Below are positions 24,439 to 32,158 of a stretch of 64,000 nt of DNA, one piece after another. The number at the start of each line of letters is the position of its first letter. Position 1 is the stretch's first letter. The notes below the pieces were generated by a model. It made no database searches. It was not told the DNA's origin and saw nothing but the letters and a program-made list of their open reading frames with translations. The position numbers and the translations under genes were made by a program. The stretch comes from Gottfriedia luciferensis. Its GTDB lineage: Bacteria; Bacillota; Bacilli; Bacillales; Bacillaceae_G. Where the stretch lies: positions 1-64,000 of the forward strand of contig NZ_MDKC01000035.1 in assembly GCF_001712755.1 (NCBI RefSeq), read 5' to 3'.

Positions 24439-25551
24439 ATGAAAAAACGTATTCAATCCAAAAAGCTATTATCATTAGTTGCAGGAAGTGCTCTCGCAAT
24501 CACATCATTATTTGGCAATTATCAAACAGCATTTGCATGGTCTGACGAGGATGTTCATAATCAAGACCATAGTACACATCATTTCATCGTAAATGGAGGT
24601 GTCAAACTTATAGCTGATAATACGAATCCTGCAATCAACAAGCCTACTACACTGCTTAATCAGTTTAGAGATCGTTGGGAACAAGGCTTATACGATGCGG
24701 ATCACATTAATCCTTTTTATGATACTGGCACATTTATGTCTCACTTCTATGATCCAGACACACAAACAAATTATACGGGAGTTTCTTATCCAACAGCTCG
24801 TCAATCAGGAGCGAAGTATTTTAATCTAGCATCGGATTACTATAAAAAAGGCGATTTTTACAATGCATTCTACTACTTTGGAGTGTCTTTACACTATTTT
24901 ACAGATGTAACCCAGCCTCTACATGCTTCAAATATTTCCAATCTAGATCATAACGCACCCGGCTATCATTCGAAGTTTGAAAATTATGCGGAAAGTATTC
25001 AAAGTCAAATGACGGTGCCAGATTCAGGTTTATATAATTGGAATGCTTCGACTGATCCTGAAGCATGGATTCATCAAGCTGCGGTACAAGCAAAATCCGT
25101 TTTACCTCAAATTTGGAATGATACGATCATTAATTACTTCTGGCAAGCAGCTTACAGTAATTATTATTCTGCTATGTGGAAAAACGAGGTAAAAAATCCG
25201 ACTCTTGTTCAGTTAAATCAAGCAGAACGAGAGACTGCTGGATTCATAGATATGTTTTTTCGCGTAAACGGTGTAGAAATGCCTGTGACGGTATATAAGG
25301 AAAATGCTTTTGGCGGTGCGTCAGAAATACTTGGATCCGGTAATTATGATTACGATCAGCTTGTAAAAGGGATTGGTAATGATACCATTTCTTCTATCCA
25401 TATTGCACCAGGCTATCAAGTCACTTTATTTTCCGATGCAAATTATAAAGGAGCGTCGATTGTTCTTACAAATGATGTTAATGATTTAGGCAACTTTAAT
25501 CATCAAGTTTCAAGCATAAAAATCGTGAAGATCTCAGCAATTTCTAAGTAA
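24439..25551 (+). CDS. Zinc-dependent phospholipase C fused to a beta/gamma-crystallin domain
   Basis: A 370-residue secreted enzyme. The signal peptide ends FA before Trp34, and this Trp is itself a zinc ligand as in B. cereus PC-PLC (no propeptide is visible). By comparison with that enzyme all ligands are present: Trp34, His47, Asp88, His102, His152, Asp156, His162, His177 and Glu181 (motifs SHFYDPDT, SLHYFTDVTQPLHASN, GYHSKFENY). The enzyme should cleave phosphatidylcholine-type lipids. Unlike the 283-residue PC-PLC, residues about 285-366 form a double Greek-key beta/gamma-crystallin domain: VTVYKENAFGGASEIL with GNDTISSI, then VTLFSDANYKGASIVL with NHQVSSIKI. The NDxxSS-type pairs are the calcium-binding motif. 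It is monocistronic. Confidence 0.88.
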   Translation: MKKRIQSKKLLSLVAGSALAITSLFGNYQTAFAWSDEDVHNQDHSTHHFIVNGGVKLIADNTNPAINKPTTLLNQFRDRWEQGLYDADHINPFYDTGTFMSHFYDPDTQTNYTGVSYPTARQSGAKYFNLASDYYKKGDFYNAFYYFGVSLHYFTDVTQPLHASNISNLDHNAPGYHSKFENYAESIQSQMTVPDSGLYNWNASTDPEAWIHQAAVQAKSVLPQIWNDTIINYFWQAAYSNYYSAMWKNEVKNPTLVQLNQAERETAGFIDMFFRVNGVEMPVTVYKENAFGGASEILGSGNYDYDQLVKGIGNDTISSIHIAPGYQVTLFSDANYKGASIVLTNDVNDLGNFNHQVSSIKIVKISAISK

Positions 25552-25680
25552 TCTAAAGGCAACGGAAAAGCTGGAAGTTATAGATGTTCAAATGCAACTA
25601 GCACACTTTATACATAAGACTATTTAAAGGAATATAAAAAATTATTTAAAAATAGTATAGTCCTATCGGATAAGTCGTCA

Positions 25681-25885
25681 TATAATAGTAAAGGTATTAT
25701 TTATACGAAAAAAGTGAGGTGGAACATTTTTATGGGTAGTCCCAGTATAGGTGAGTCGGATAATTTACCGACGACATCAGAGGAAGTCATACAATTGAAT
25801 ATCCGAGGAGGATTACATCATAAAAATGTAGTCCAACTTTTATAAGCTTTTGAAGACTTCCTCTAGAAAAGAGGAGGTTGGAAAC
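25681..25885 (+). promoter_or_regulatory. Structured leader of the DUF1003 gene
   Basis: TATAAT at 25681-25686 could be a -10, with no good -35. AGAGGAAGTC (25779-25788) is exactly complementary to GACTTCCTCT (25855-25864). The last five bases of that arm, CCTCT, can instead pair with AGAGG (25870-25874), which covers the Shine-Dalgarno AGGAGG (25872-25877). The two folds exclude each other and would open or close the ribosome binding site. I do not recognise a known riboswitch. Confidence 0.45.
25732..25845 (+). CDS. Candidate 37-residue leader peptide
   Basis: ATG preceded by GTGAGGTGG, reading GSPSIGESDNLPTTSEEVIQ then LNIRGGLHHKNVVQLL and TAA. It covers one arm (25779-25788) of the alternative leader structure, so ribosomes on it would disturb that pairing. 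A GAGGAGG inside it precedes an ATG-TAG. It is unrecognised, and its coding status is unproven. Confidence 0.35.
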   Translation: MGSPSIGESDNLPTTSEEVIQLNIRGGLHHKNVVQLL

Positions 25886-26428
25886 ATGGTACACAACATT
25901 TGGAAGCAAATTTATGTTAAAAAACAAGTTGAAAAACCAAAAAAAATTCAAGGGTTTGATATTGATTTAAACCATGAAAACTTATCACGTATTGACCGAT
26001 TAGTGGATCGTTATGAGTCAGAAATTCTGCAACATTTAAATAGTGATTACACCCAACGAACAAAATTGTCTGAGAGAATCGCAGATAAAATTGCGCAATT
26101 TGGTGGTAGTTGGAAATTTATTATTTGGTTTAGTTGTACACTTGCAGTATGGATGATTTGGAATAGCCTATCATTCACAAAAGCTTTTCATTTTGACTCT
26201 GCACCTTTTATCTTGTTGAACTTATGTCTATCTTTTATTGCGGCATTTCAAGCACCAGTCATTATGATGAGTCAAAACCGTCAAGCAGCACGCGATAAGC
26301 ATGAATCCGTTATCGATTTTGCAATAAATTATAAAGCTGAACAAGAGATTGGTGACATGCAAAGTCGTCTAACTAATATTGAAAATCAATTAGCAGAGAT
26401 TAGAGATTTACTTAAACAAAAAAATTAA
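25886..26428 (+). CDS. DUF1003 membrane protein
   Basis: About 180 residues from the ATG that follows AGGAGG by 8 bases (an earlier in-frame TTG at 25850 is unlikely). A cytosolic N-terminus, two helices (about residues 78-97 and 108-130) and a coiled-coil C-terminus (QEIGDMQSRLTNIENQLAEI) are visible. The motifs ADKIAQFGGSWKFIIWF, then FDSAPFILLNLCLSFIAAFQ and APVIMMSQNRQ are the DUF1003 signature. The function of the family is unknown. It is monocistronic with a large terminator and a structured leader. Confidence 0.88.
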   Translation: MVHNIWKQIYVKKQVEKPKKIQGFDIDLNHENLSRIDRLVDRYESEILQHLNSDYTQRTKLSERIADKIAQFGGSWKFIIWFSCTLAVWMIWNSLSFTKAFHFDSAPFILLNLCLSFIAAFQAPVIMMSQNRQAARDKHESVIDFAINYKAEQEIGDMQSRLTNIENQLAEIRDLLKQKN

Positions 26429-26461
26429 AGATATTGATATAAATGGATCTTTATAGGTTAT

Positions 26462-26523
26462 GATCCCCTTATAGTAGACAATCAAAAGAATGGATTGTTC
26501 TACCTTATGAAGGGGATTTTTTT
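26462..26523 (+). terminator. Long terminator of the DUF1003 gene
   Basis: GATCCCCTTAT...GTAGACAATC pairs with GATTGTTCTAC...AAGGGGAT, followed by TTTTTTT. Confidence 0.85.
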
Positions 26524-26571
26524 ATGGGAAATTTGATTCCATTATGCAACTTTTTAATTTTTCAACATGTT

Positions 26572-26610
26572 AAAAAAGCACCTCCAAAAAGGAAGGTGCC
26601 TCATTTTTTA
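26572..26610. terminator. Bidirectional terminator of the hydantoinase operon
   Basis: AAAAAAGCACCT and AGGTGC...TTTTTT arms. The core GCACC.CC/GGAAGGTGCC is nearly the same as hairpins at 32019-32048 and 32119-32145. Confidence 0.75.
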
Positions 26611-28188
26611 TACTAATTCATTAACTTCAACCTGCGCCAAATCCCCAGCAGCCTTTACTCTTACACGAGTCGCATTACCTGGCAAATAAGCCAATGGCAC
26701 ATCCTCCACATCAACAATTACCAAGTTGTTAGGATCTGCTCCTGCTTTAATCGCTTCTTGTTTAGCCTCATCTTTTGCAATGTCCAGTGCTTGATCACGA
26801 GTTAATTCTACTAATTTATAAATTCGTTCTACTTGACCGCTTACTTGGGAAATAGCTGCGCCAATTGCATTCGCTACACCTGAATGTTGCGGACGTATGA
26901 CTTCTGATGCCCCTTTTAAATCTTCAGGAAGTAGAATACTACCACCACCAACTAGAATAACTGGCACGTCTTCTGAGCTTGTTTTCATCTTGTCGATTGC
27001 TTCTTCAACTAGCTCGACCATTTTCACATAAACTTTATTTAAAAGCTCCTTATCTAGATGAGCTACTTTTGATGCATCACCTAGCTCGACTTTTCCAAGC
27101 GCAACTGCTACGTCTGTTGTAGTTAATGTATCTCCTCCGAAAATTAAACTTTTTTCTGGAAGACGATAACCAACACTATCAGGTCCAACAGTGAATTCTC
27201 CATTATCCTTGATTCGAATAATCGTTCCTCCACCAAGTCCGATTGAAATTAGGTCCGGCATACGGAAGTTTGTTCGCGCTCCGCCAATTTCTACTGCAAG
27301 AGAAGATTCACGTGGGAATGATTGAATTAAAACGCCAACATCCGATGTTGTACCACCTACGTCTACAACAATCGCATCTGAACTTTTAGTCAGATAAGAT
27401 GCTCCACGTAGTGAGTTCGTCGGACCGCAAGCGATTGTAAAAATAGGATATTTCACGGCATATTCTACAGACATTAATGTACCATCATTTTGTCCAAAAA
27501 ATACTTTTGCTTCAATTCCTTCATTTTTTAATGCATTAATGAATCCATCAGCCGCTGTTTTTGCAACATTTACAACTGCAGCGTTGATAATTGTAGCGTT
27601 CTCTCTTTCTAGTAATCCTACTGAACCAATTTCTGATGATAGTGAAATAGCTACATCATCTCCAAGTACTTCCTTCATAATTTCACTTGCTCTTTCTTCG
27701 TGAGATTTTGAAACAGGTGAAAATACAGAAGTAATTGCTACCGAATCAACTTTCCCTACAATTTCGTTTGCAATTTGATACAGATGTGCTTCATCTAAAG
27801 AAACAATCTCTCTTCCATCAAACTCGTGACCACCACGAACTAAATAAACATGTTTTCCAAGTGCTTCACGAAGATCATCTGGGACACCAACTAGAGGCTT
27901 TACTGCTAAAGTAGCTGGAGCTCCGATTCTAATCGCTGCGATTTTATTTAATCTCTTTCTTTCAACAATTGCATTTGTACAATGTGTAGTTCCTAGCATT
28001 GCGTATTTTATTTGTTCTCTTGGTACATTCGCATCGCCGATTATTTTCTTCAAAGCTGTATAAATACCTGTCGCAACATCTTCTGTTGTAGGGGATTTCG
28101 TTTCAGATACTACTTGATTACGTTCATCTAAAAGAACTGCATCCGTATGCGTTCCACCAACGTCAATACCAATTCTATATGTACTCAT
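26608..28188 (-). CDS. Hydantoinase/oxoprolinase family protein (HyuA-type)
   Basis: A 526-residue ASKHA-fold ATPase. The N-terminus YRIGIDVGGTHTDAVLLDER is the HyuA/oxoprolinase phosphate-binding motif. The second signature SSDAIVVDVGGTTSDVGVLI lies near residue 265, and VPVILVGGGSILLPEDL near 405. It is about 526 residues, like the short single-domain hydantoinase A subunits, and no HyuB subunit is present. Members cleave cyclic amides with ATP. Its ATG shares one base with the stop of the DUF917 gene (TAATG), so they are translationally coupled in the TetR-permease-DUF917-HyuA operon. The substrate is probably a hydantoin- or pyrimidine-like ring (inference from the permease). Confidence 0.88.
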   Translation of the reverse strand: MSTYRIGIDVGGTHTDAVLLDERNQVVSETKSPTTEDVATGIYTALKKIIGDANVPREQIKYAMLGTTHCTNAIVERKRLNKIAAIRIGAPATLAVKPLVGVPDDLREALGKHVYLVRGGHEFDGREIVSLDEAHLYQIANEIVGKVDSVAITSVFSPVSKSHEERASEIMKEVLGDDVAISLSSEIGSVGLLERENATIINAAVVNVAKTAADGFINALKNEGIEAKVFFGQNDGTLMSVEYAVKYPIFTIACGPTNSLRGASYLTKSSDAIVVDVGGTTSDVGVLIQSFPRESSLAVEIGGARTNFRMPDLISIGLGGGTIIRIKDNGEFTVGPDSVGYRLPEKSLIFGGDTLTTTDVAVALGKVELGDASKVAHLDKELLNKVYVKMVELVEEAIDKMKTSSEDVPVILVGGGSILLPEDLKGASEVIRPQHSGVANAIGAAISQVSGQVERIYKLVELTRDQALDIAKDEAKQEAIKAGADPNNLVIVDVEDVPLAYLPGNATRVRVKAAGDLAQVEVNELV

Positions 28189-29282
28189 TATAATGTCACT
28201 CCTTTTTTAACAAGTTCTTCTACTGGAATATAGTCAACATCGTAGCCAAAGTATTTTGGTCCTACTGTTTCAATTCCTTTTTCAGTTCTCCATTTTGGAT
28301 GACAAGGAATTCCGACTACTACGCATCTTGCTCCATATCGAATCCCTTCTGTTGTAATTGGAAGTCCTGTTTCTGCGTCAAGTACTGCAATTAAATCTGG
28401 TGTGACACAGAGTAAGCGCTGATTAGTTTGTGCAAGTAAGTGTTCATTTTGGAAACGAACTTCTAATGTTTCCCCTTTATATTCATTAATGCCTTCAAAT
28501 GTTGCGATCCCTTTTGCAAATCCGCTTTCAGTTTTTCTATTAATATCTGTTACTTTTCCACGGAAAAGTTCAAAGCCTTTCGCACATTTTAATGCCTCTT
28601 TAACTGGATCTGCATTGATTTCTTTTGCAAGTCTAATCGCTTTTCCTAACTCTTCTTCGAGTTGAAGAATGTTACGAATTCCACTATCTTTTAAATTTTT
28701 TCCTGTCATCGGATAAATGGCAGTCATGACAGAACCACCCATTTCAATTGTTGCTGCACGGGCAATCCGTTCAGTCCAAAGATTATTGATTGTTGATAGG
28801 ACAGAATTATTCCCTTTCTCATCAGCAAGTACCATTGGTGTTGCTGAAATACCGTCTAAGTAAAATGTAACCATTTGTAATTCTGGAAATGCTCTTCCCA
28901 TGCCATCTACATCCACAACAGGTAATCCTAGCTTTGCTGCAAGAGCAAGCGGAATCATCGAATTTAAACCACCAGCCTCGATTGGCATCGTTGCATAAAT
29001 TTTCTTTCCTAAATAAGATTCAAGGTTTTGAAATGCACTAAACATCTCTTCACCACTTGGAACTTTTTCAAGCAATACAGTTGGAGCACCCATCATCGCT
29101 GATGGAACAATTAATGCATCATCCGGCACCTCATCTACATTTAATAAAGTGATTTCGCCATATTCTTCAATCGCTTGTAAAGCCATTAACTTACCTATGT
29201 AAGGGTCTCCCCCTCCTCCTGTACCTAGTAAAGCAGCACCTACAGCAATATCTTCAATTTCCTGTTTCCCTATTTTTCTCAT
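28188..29282 (-). CDS. DUF917 family protein
   Basis: A 364-residue protein of the DUF917 family, which is regularly paired with hydantoinase/oxoprolinase genes. Signatures are GAALLGTGGGGDPYIGKLMA near residue 13 and DVDGMGRAFPELQMVTFYLD near 124, with MPIEAGGLNSMIPLALAAKL between them. It could form a complex with the HyuA protein, replacing the HyuB subunit, but this is inference. An AGGTATTCTA ribosome-binding region lies upstream, with only 29 bases to the permease stop. Confidence 0.88.
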   Translation of the reverse strand: MRKIGKQEIEDIAVGAALLGTGGGGDPYIGKLMALQAIEEYGEITLLNVDEVPDDALIVPSAMMGAPTVLLEKVPSGEEMFSAFQNLESYLGKKIYATMPIEAGGLNSMIPLALAAKLGLPVVDVDGMGRAFPELQMVTFYLDGISATPMVLADEKGNNSVLSTINNLWTERIARAATIEMGGSVMTAIYPMTGKNLKDSGIRNILQLEEELGKAIRLAKEINADPVKEALKCAKGFELFRGKVTDINRKTESGFAKGIATFEGINEYKGETLEVRFQNEHLLAQTNQRLLCVTPDLIAVLDAETGLPITTEGIRYGARCVVVGIPCHPKWRTEKGIETVGPKYFGYDVDYIPVEELVKKGVTL

Positions 29283-29311
29283 TTTTAGAATACCTCCAAT
29301 ATCCAGAAATT

Positions 29312-30631
29312 TTATGCGGTAATTTTTTCATCCACTACGCGCTTATTTTTAATTGCTTTTAAAATTAAAACACCGAAGTAATAAACTATTCCACTTAATA
29401 CAAGTGAGTTAATTGATGGAATACCAAATTTTATAAAATAACCAGCTGCAAATCCTGCTGCCCATGCAATTAATGTCACTGGATTAATCTTTTCTGGTTC
29501 AGCTGGTAAAGTTCCCTTTTCCTTACTTTCATCCAACGCTTTTCGATATGTTTTTAATACAAAGTAATCAATGACCATAATTCCCGCAATCGGTGGAATC
29601 ATGACGCCTAGGAAAACTAGAAAATCTACAAAACGGTCAAGAATACCAAGAATGGATAATAATGATCCGATTAATCCAATTACAAGTGTTACAATTCCAC
29701 GATTCACTTTAACTTTAAAAATCGTATCGATAATATTCGTAAATCCTAGAGAAGAAGAATATAAGTTCAAGTTATTGATTTTCACAGTAGAGAAAACAAC
29801 AACTGCTGCACCAATCCAACCAGAAGTTTGTAGCATAATACTTACAACATCATTTGTTTTTGCTGCATGTGACATCAATACAGCGATCATACTAACACCT
29901 AATTCACCGACTAGAGTACCAATCGTTGTCATCCAAAAAACATCTTTACCGCTTCGAGCAAAACGACTAAAATCTGGCGTAATAACAGCACCAATCATAA
30001 ATCCTCCGGCAACCATTGTTGCACCAACGCCAATTGAAAGTGACTGACCTGGAGGAGGCGTTCCTATTAAACTAATAATCGAATGATCACTTAATACTTT
30101 ATAAACTCCGAATCCTACTACGATTAGAAAAGCAGGAACCGCAATTTTCGCTGTTAGGCTTAATAGTTTAAATCCAAAAATAACTAAGACAGTTACACCT
30201 ATACCTGTAATCGCAGCAGCAACGGGAAGGATTAATTTACCACCGGTCGCTTCGACTAATCCATTTGCAAAAACAGAGTTCTGTACGCCAAACCAACCGA
30301 TACAACAAATGGAAACAACAAAGCCAATAATACTAGAGCCATATCTACCAAATCCAGTCCAACGAGACAATAGACTAGTAGAAAGACCTTCACGTGCCCC
30401 GGCATAACCTAATAGAAAACTAACAATTTGCAACAGAACACTTCCGAACATCGTCGCCCAAAACGCCTGCCAAAAAGTCATCCCATAACCTAATGAAGCA
30501 CCCAACATAAACTGAGACAATGTTGCCAAAGCACCAACTCTCACAAGCATAATATCCCACATTGGTAGTCGCGCCGATTGCGGCACCCTTGATAGTGAGT
30601 AATCATCTCCAATATTTGACTTATTTCCCAT
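29312..30631 (-). CDS. NCS1-family nucleobase/hydantoin permease (CodB-like)
   Basis: About 439 residues from the ATG that follows GGGGAGG (an upstream in-frame ATG at 30697 is less likely and would overlap tetR). About 12 membrane helices are visible. The N-terminal DYSLSRVPQSARLPMWDIML, the GASLGYGMTFWQAFWATMFG motif in helix 1-2 and the ITPDFSRFARSGKDVFWMTT motif are typical of cytosine/purine/hydantoin NCS1 transporters. It imports the ring compound presumably processed by the following DUF917/HyuA proteins. The exact substrate is unknown. Confidence 0.88.
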   Translation of the reverse strand: MGNKSNIGDDYSLSRVPQSARLPMWDIMLVRVGALATLSQFMLGASLGYGMTFWQAFWATMFGSVLLQIVSFLLGYAGAREGLSTSLLSRWTGFGRYGSSIIGFVVSICCIGWFGVQNSVFANGLVEATGGKLILPVAAAITGIGVTVLVIFGFKLLSLTAKIAVPAFLIVVGFGVYKVLSDHSIISLIGTPPPGQSLSIGVGATMVAGGFMIGAVITPDFSRFARSGKDVFWMTTIGTLVGELGVSMIAVLMSHAAKTNDVVSIMLQTSGWIGAAVVVFSTVKINNLNLYSSSLGFTNIIDTIFKVKVNRGIVTLVIGLIGSLLSILGILDRFVDFLVFLGVMIPPIAGIMVIDYFVLKTYRKALDESKEKGTLPAEPEKINPVTLIAWAAGFAAGYFIKFGIPSINSLVLSGIVYYFGVLILKAIKNKRVVDEKITA

Positions 30632-30675
30632 TAATCTGACCTCCCCATTATTTTCACCAGTTAGTAAACCTTTAT

Positions 30676-31266
30676 TTATTGTGAAATCCCATTCCAAAAC
30701 TGATTAAATGTGATACCCAATCTTGTATAAATCTCTTCTTCACTATGACGATGCATTTGCCAGAACAGCCCGTCCATTATGCATTGGAACGATAAAGCTA
30801 ACGCATGACAATCACTATCTTTAATTTCCCCTTTCTCGATCCCTTGTCTAAAAATTTCAAAAAGAATTTTATACTCATCTAGCTCCATTGAACCAAATCG
30901 TTTCATAATATCTTCTTTTATAAACTCTGGTGGAGATGTCATTAGACGAACTAAAATTTTAGCTTTTAGTTCCTCTTGATACTGAAAATCAATCGCTGAT
31001 TTTAAAATAGAGTAGAGTTGAACTTTAGTAGATTGATTGCTTTTAAAATGTGACTCAACGATTGATAAATGTCCATCTAATGTTTCTTTATAGACAGCTA
31101 GAAAAATATCATCCTTTCCCTCAAAAAAAGCATAAACAGAAGGTGCCTTTATCCCAACTTCATTTGCGATTTCTCTAAGTGTCATTCCAGAATATCCTTT
31201 TTTTGCAAATAACTTTGTTGCTGCTTCTTTAATATTTTCTTTTGTTGATTTTGTTTTAATAGTCAT
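30676..31266 (-). CDS. TetR-family repressor of the permease-hydantoinase operon
   Basis: A 196-residue regulator. The N-terminal HTH NIKEAATKLFAKKGYSGMTL, then REIANEVGIKAPSVYAFFEG is textbook TetR. The C-terminal ligand domain (residues 60-196) is helical. It is the first gene of the operon, 44 bases before the permease. Four copies of a CCTAAC/GTTAGG palindrome lie directly upstream (31289-31498), so autoregulation and operon repression are likely. Confidence 0.9.
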   Translation of the reverse strand: MTIKTKSTKENIKEAATKLFAKKGYSGMTLREIANEVGIKAPSVYAFFEGKDDIFLAVYKETLDGHLSIVESHFKSNQSTKVQLYSILKSAIDFQYQEELKAKILVRLMTSPPEFIKEDIMKRFGSMELDEYKILFEIFRQGIEKGEIKDSDCHALALSFQCIMDGLFWQMHRHSEEEIYTRLGITFNQFWNGISQ

Positions 31267-31288
31267 CCTTTATACATATCCCCCTAAT

Positions 31289-31498
31289 TTACCTAACTAA
31301 TGTACGTTAGGTAATGAGTTAAAAAAATATAGTTTCTTTCCTTTAACTCAAATATTTATTTTATCTACTTTAATTCCTAACTTATGTTTATTTGGTAATG
31401 AGCGAAAAGAATTTACAAAATCTACCTAACAAACGTTAGGTAAATGGGTAAAAAAATAAGATTACTTTCTAATCTACCTAACACATGTTAGGTAACGA
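31289..31498. promoter_or_regulatory. Four TetR-operator-like palindromes
   Basis: Sites at 31289-31317, 31372-31402, 31422-31445 and 31474-31498. Sites 3 and 4 are CCTAAC-N4-GTTAGG (AAAC and ACAT spacers). Sites 1 and 2 have N8 spacers (site 2 with a degenerate right half, ATTTGG). The right half is followed by TAA.GAG in three of the four. The assignment to the adjacent TetR protein is inferred from position and symmetry. Confidence 0.65.
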
Positions 31499-31830
31499 GC
31501 GAAAAAAAATATGACTTCTAACTTTTACTATTTTTCGAAAACCTCCATTCACTAAAAAATATATTGTAGCTATATTACCACCACAATACACAGAATACAA
31601 TGATTTTTCTGAAAATATTTTAAATAATTTATGAAAATTTACAGGACATCATATTAAAATAAGATAATCGCTTTTTTTAAAGCCCTCAGTTCCCTACTTA
31701 CGAATTAATTGATCTACAATTTTTTGTAAATTTTGTGTAATCTTGCTTCTTTCACAATGAAATTTGATTTATTTTTCCATATTAGTGATATACTTAAATT
31801 ATTAAATCCCTATTATAGGAGGAATGAAAA
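31499..31830. other. AT-rich intergenic region
   Basis: No ORF, repeat or terminator recognised. It holds the promoter of the small gene at 31831 and perhaps the distal part of the tetR control region. Confidence 0.3.
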
Positions 31831-32013
31831 ATGAACGAACAAGAATTAAAAGAATATCGTACAAATGTCATTTCATCACTAGAGGAAGAAATCGCTCACT
31901 ACCAAAACTTAATCAAACTAACAAGACATAGCAGACTGAAAGAAAGCCATACATATAATCTTAAGTTCATGCAAGAATTATTAGACGCTGAAAAAGCTGA
32001 TCAAAATAAATGA
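31831..32013 (+). CDS. Small helical protein, unknown function
   Basis: 60 residues, highly charged and almost entirely helical (QELKEYRTNVISSLEEEIAH, then YQNLIKLTRHSRLKESHTYN). It has a strong AGGAGG ribosome binding site 7 bases before the ATG and its own terminator. It resembles small Bacillus helical-hairpin proteins, but I do not recognise the family. Confidence 0.65.
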   Translation: MNEQELKEYRTNVISSLEEEIAHYQNLIKLTRHSRLKESHTYNLKFMQELLDAEKADQNK

Positions 32014-32018
32014 TTAAG

Positions 32019-32048
32019 AGGTACCTTCTAAGTGGAAGGTGCCTTTTT
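32019..32048 (+). terminator. Terminator of the 60-residue protein gene
   Basis: GGTACCTTC and GAAGGTGCC arms with a TAAGTG loop, then TTTTTT. Confidence 0.85.
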
Positions 32049-32118
32049 TAATTGTGAGAAATAGTTAAGCCGTTTTCAACAAGGACTAAAAATAATTTAT
32101 TTATTGCTCATAAGGTAG

Positions 32119-32145
32119 AAGCACCTTCCACAAGGAAGGTGCCTC
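32119..32145 (-). terminator. Hairpin downstream of the protease gene
   Basis: GCACCTTCC and GGAAGGTGC perfect 9-base arms with an ACAA loop. The T-run on the minus strand is weak. Confidence 0.6.
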
Positions 32146-32158
32146 ACTCACTCTTTAT

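Noticed and set aside
25681-25885. Known riboswitch (M-box or yybP-ykoY) upstream of DUF1003
   Set aside because: The conserved core sequences of these classes as I know them are not present. Only a leader ORF and simple pairings are seen.
29571-30047. 158-codon plus-strand frame opposite the permease
   Set aside because: Shadow of the permease gene. The minus-strand frame has clear NCS1 motifs and a ribosome binding site.
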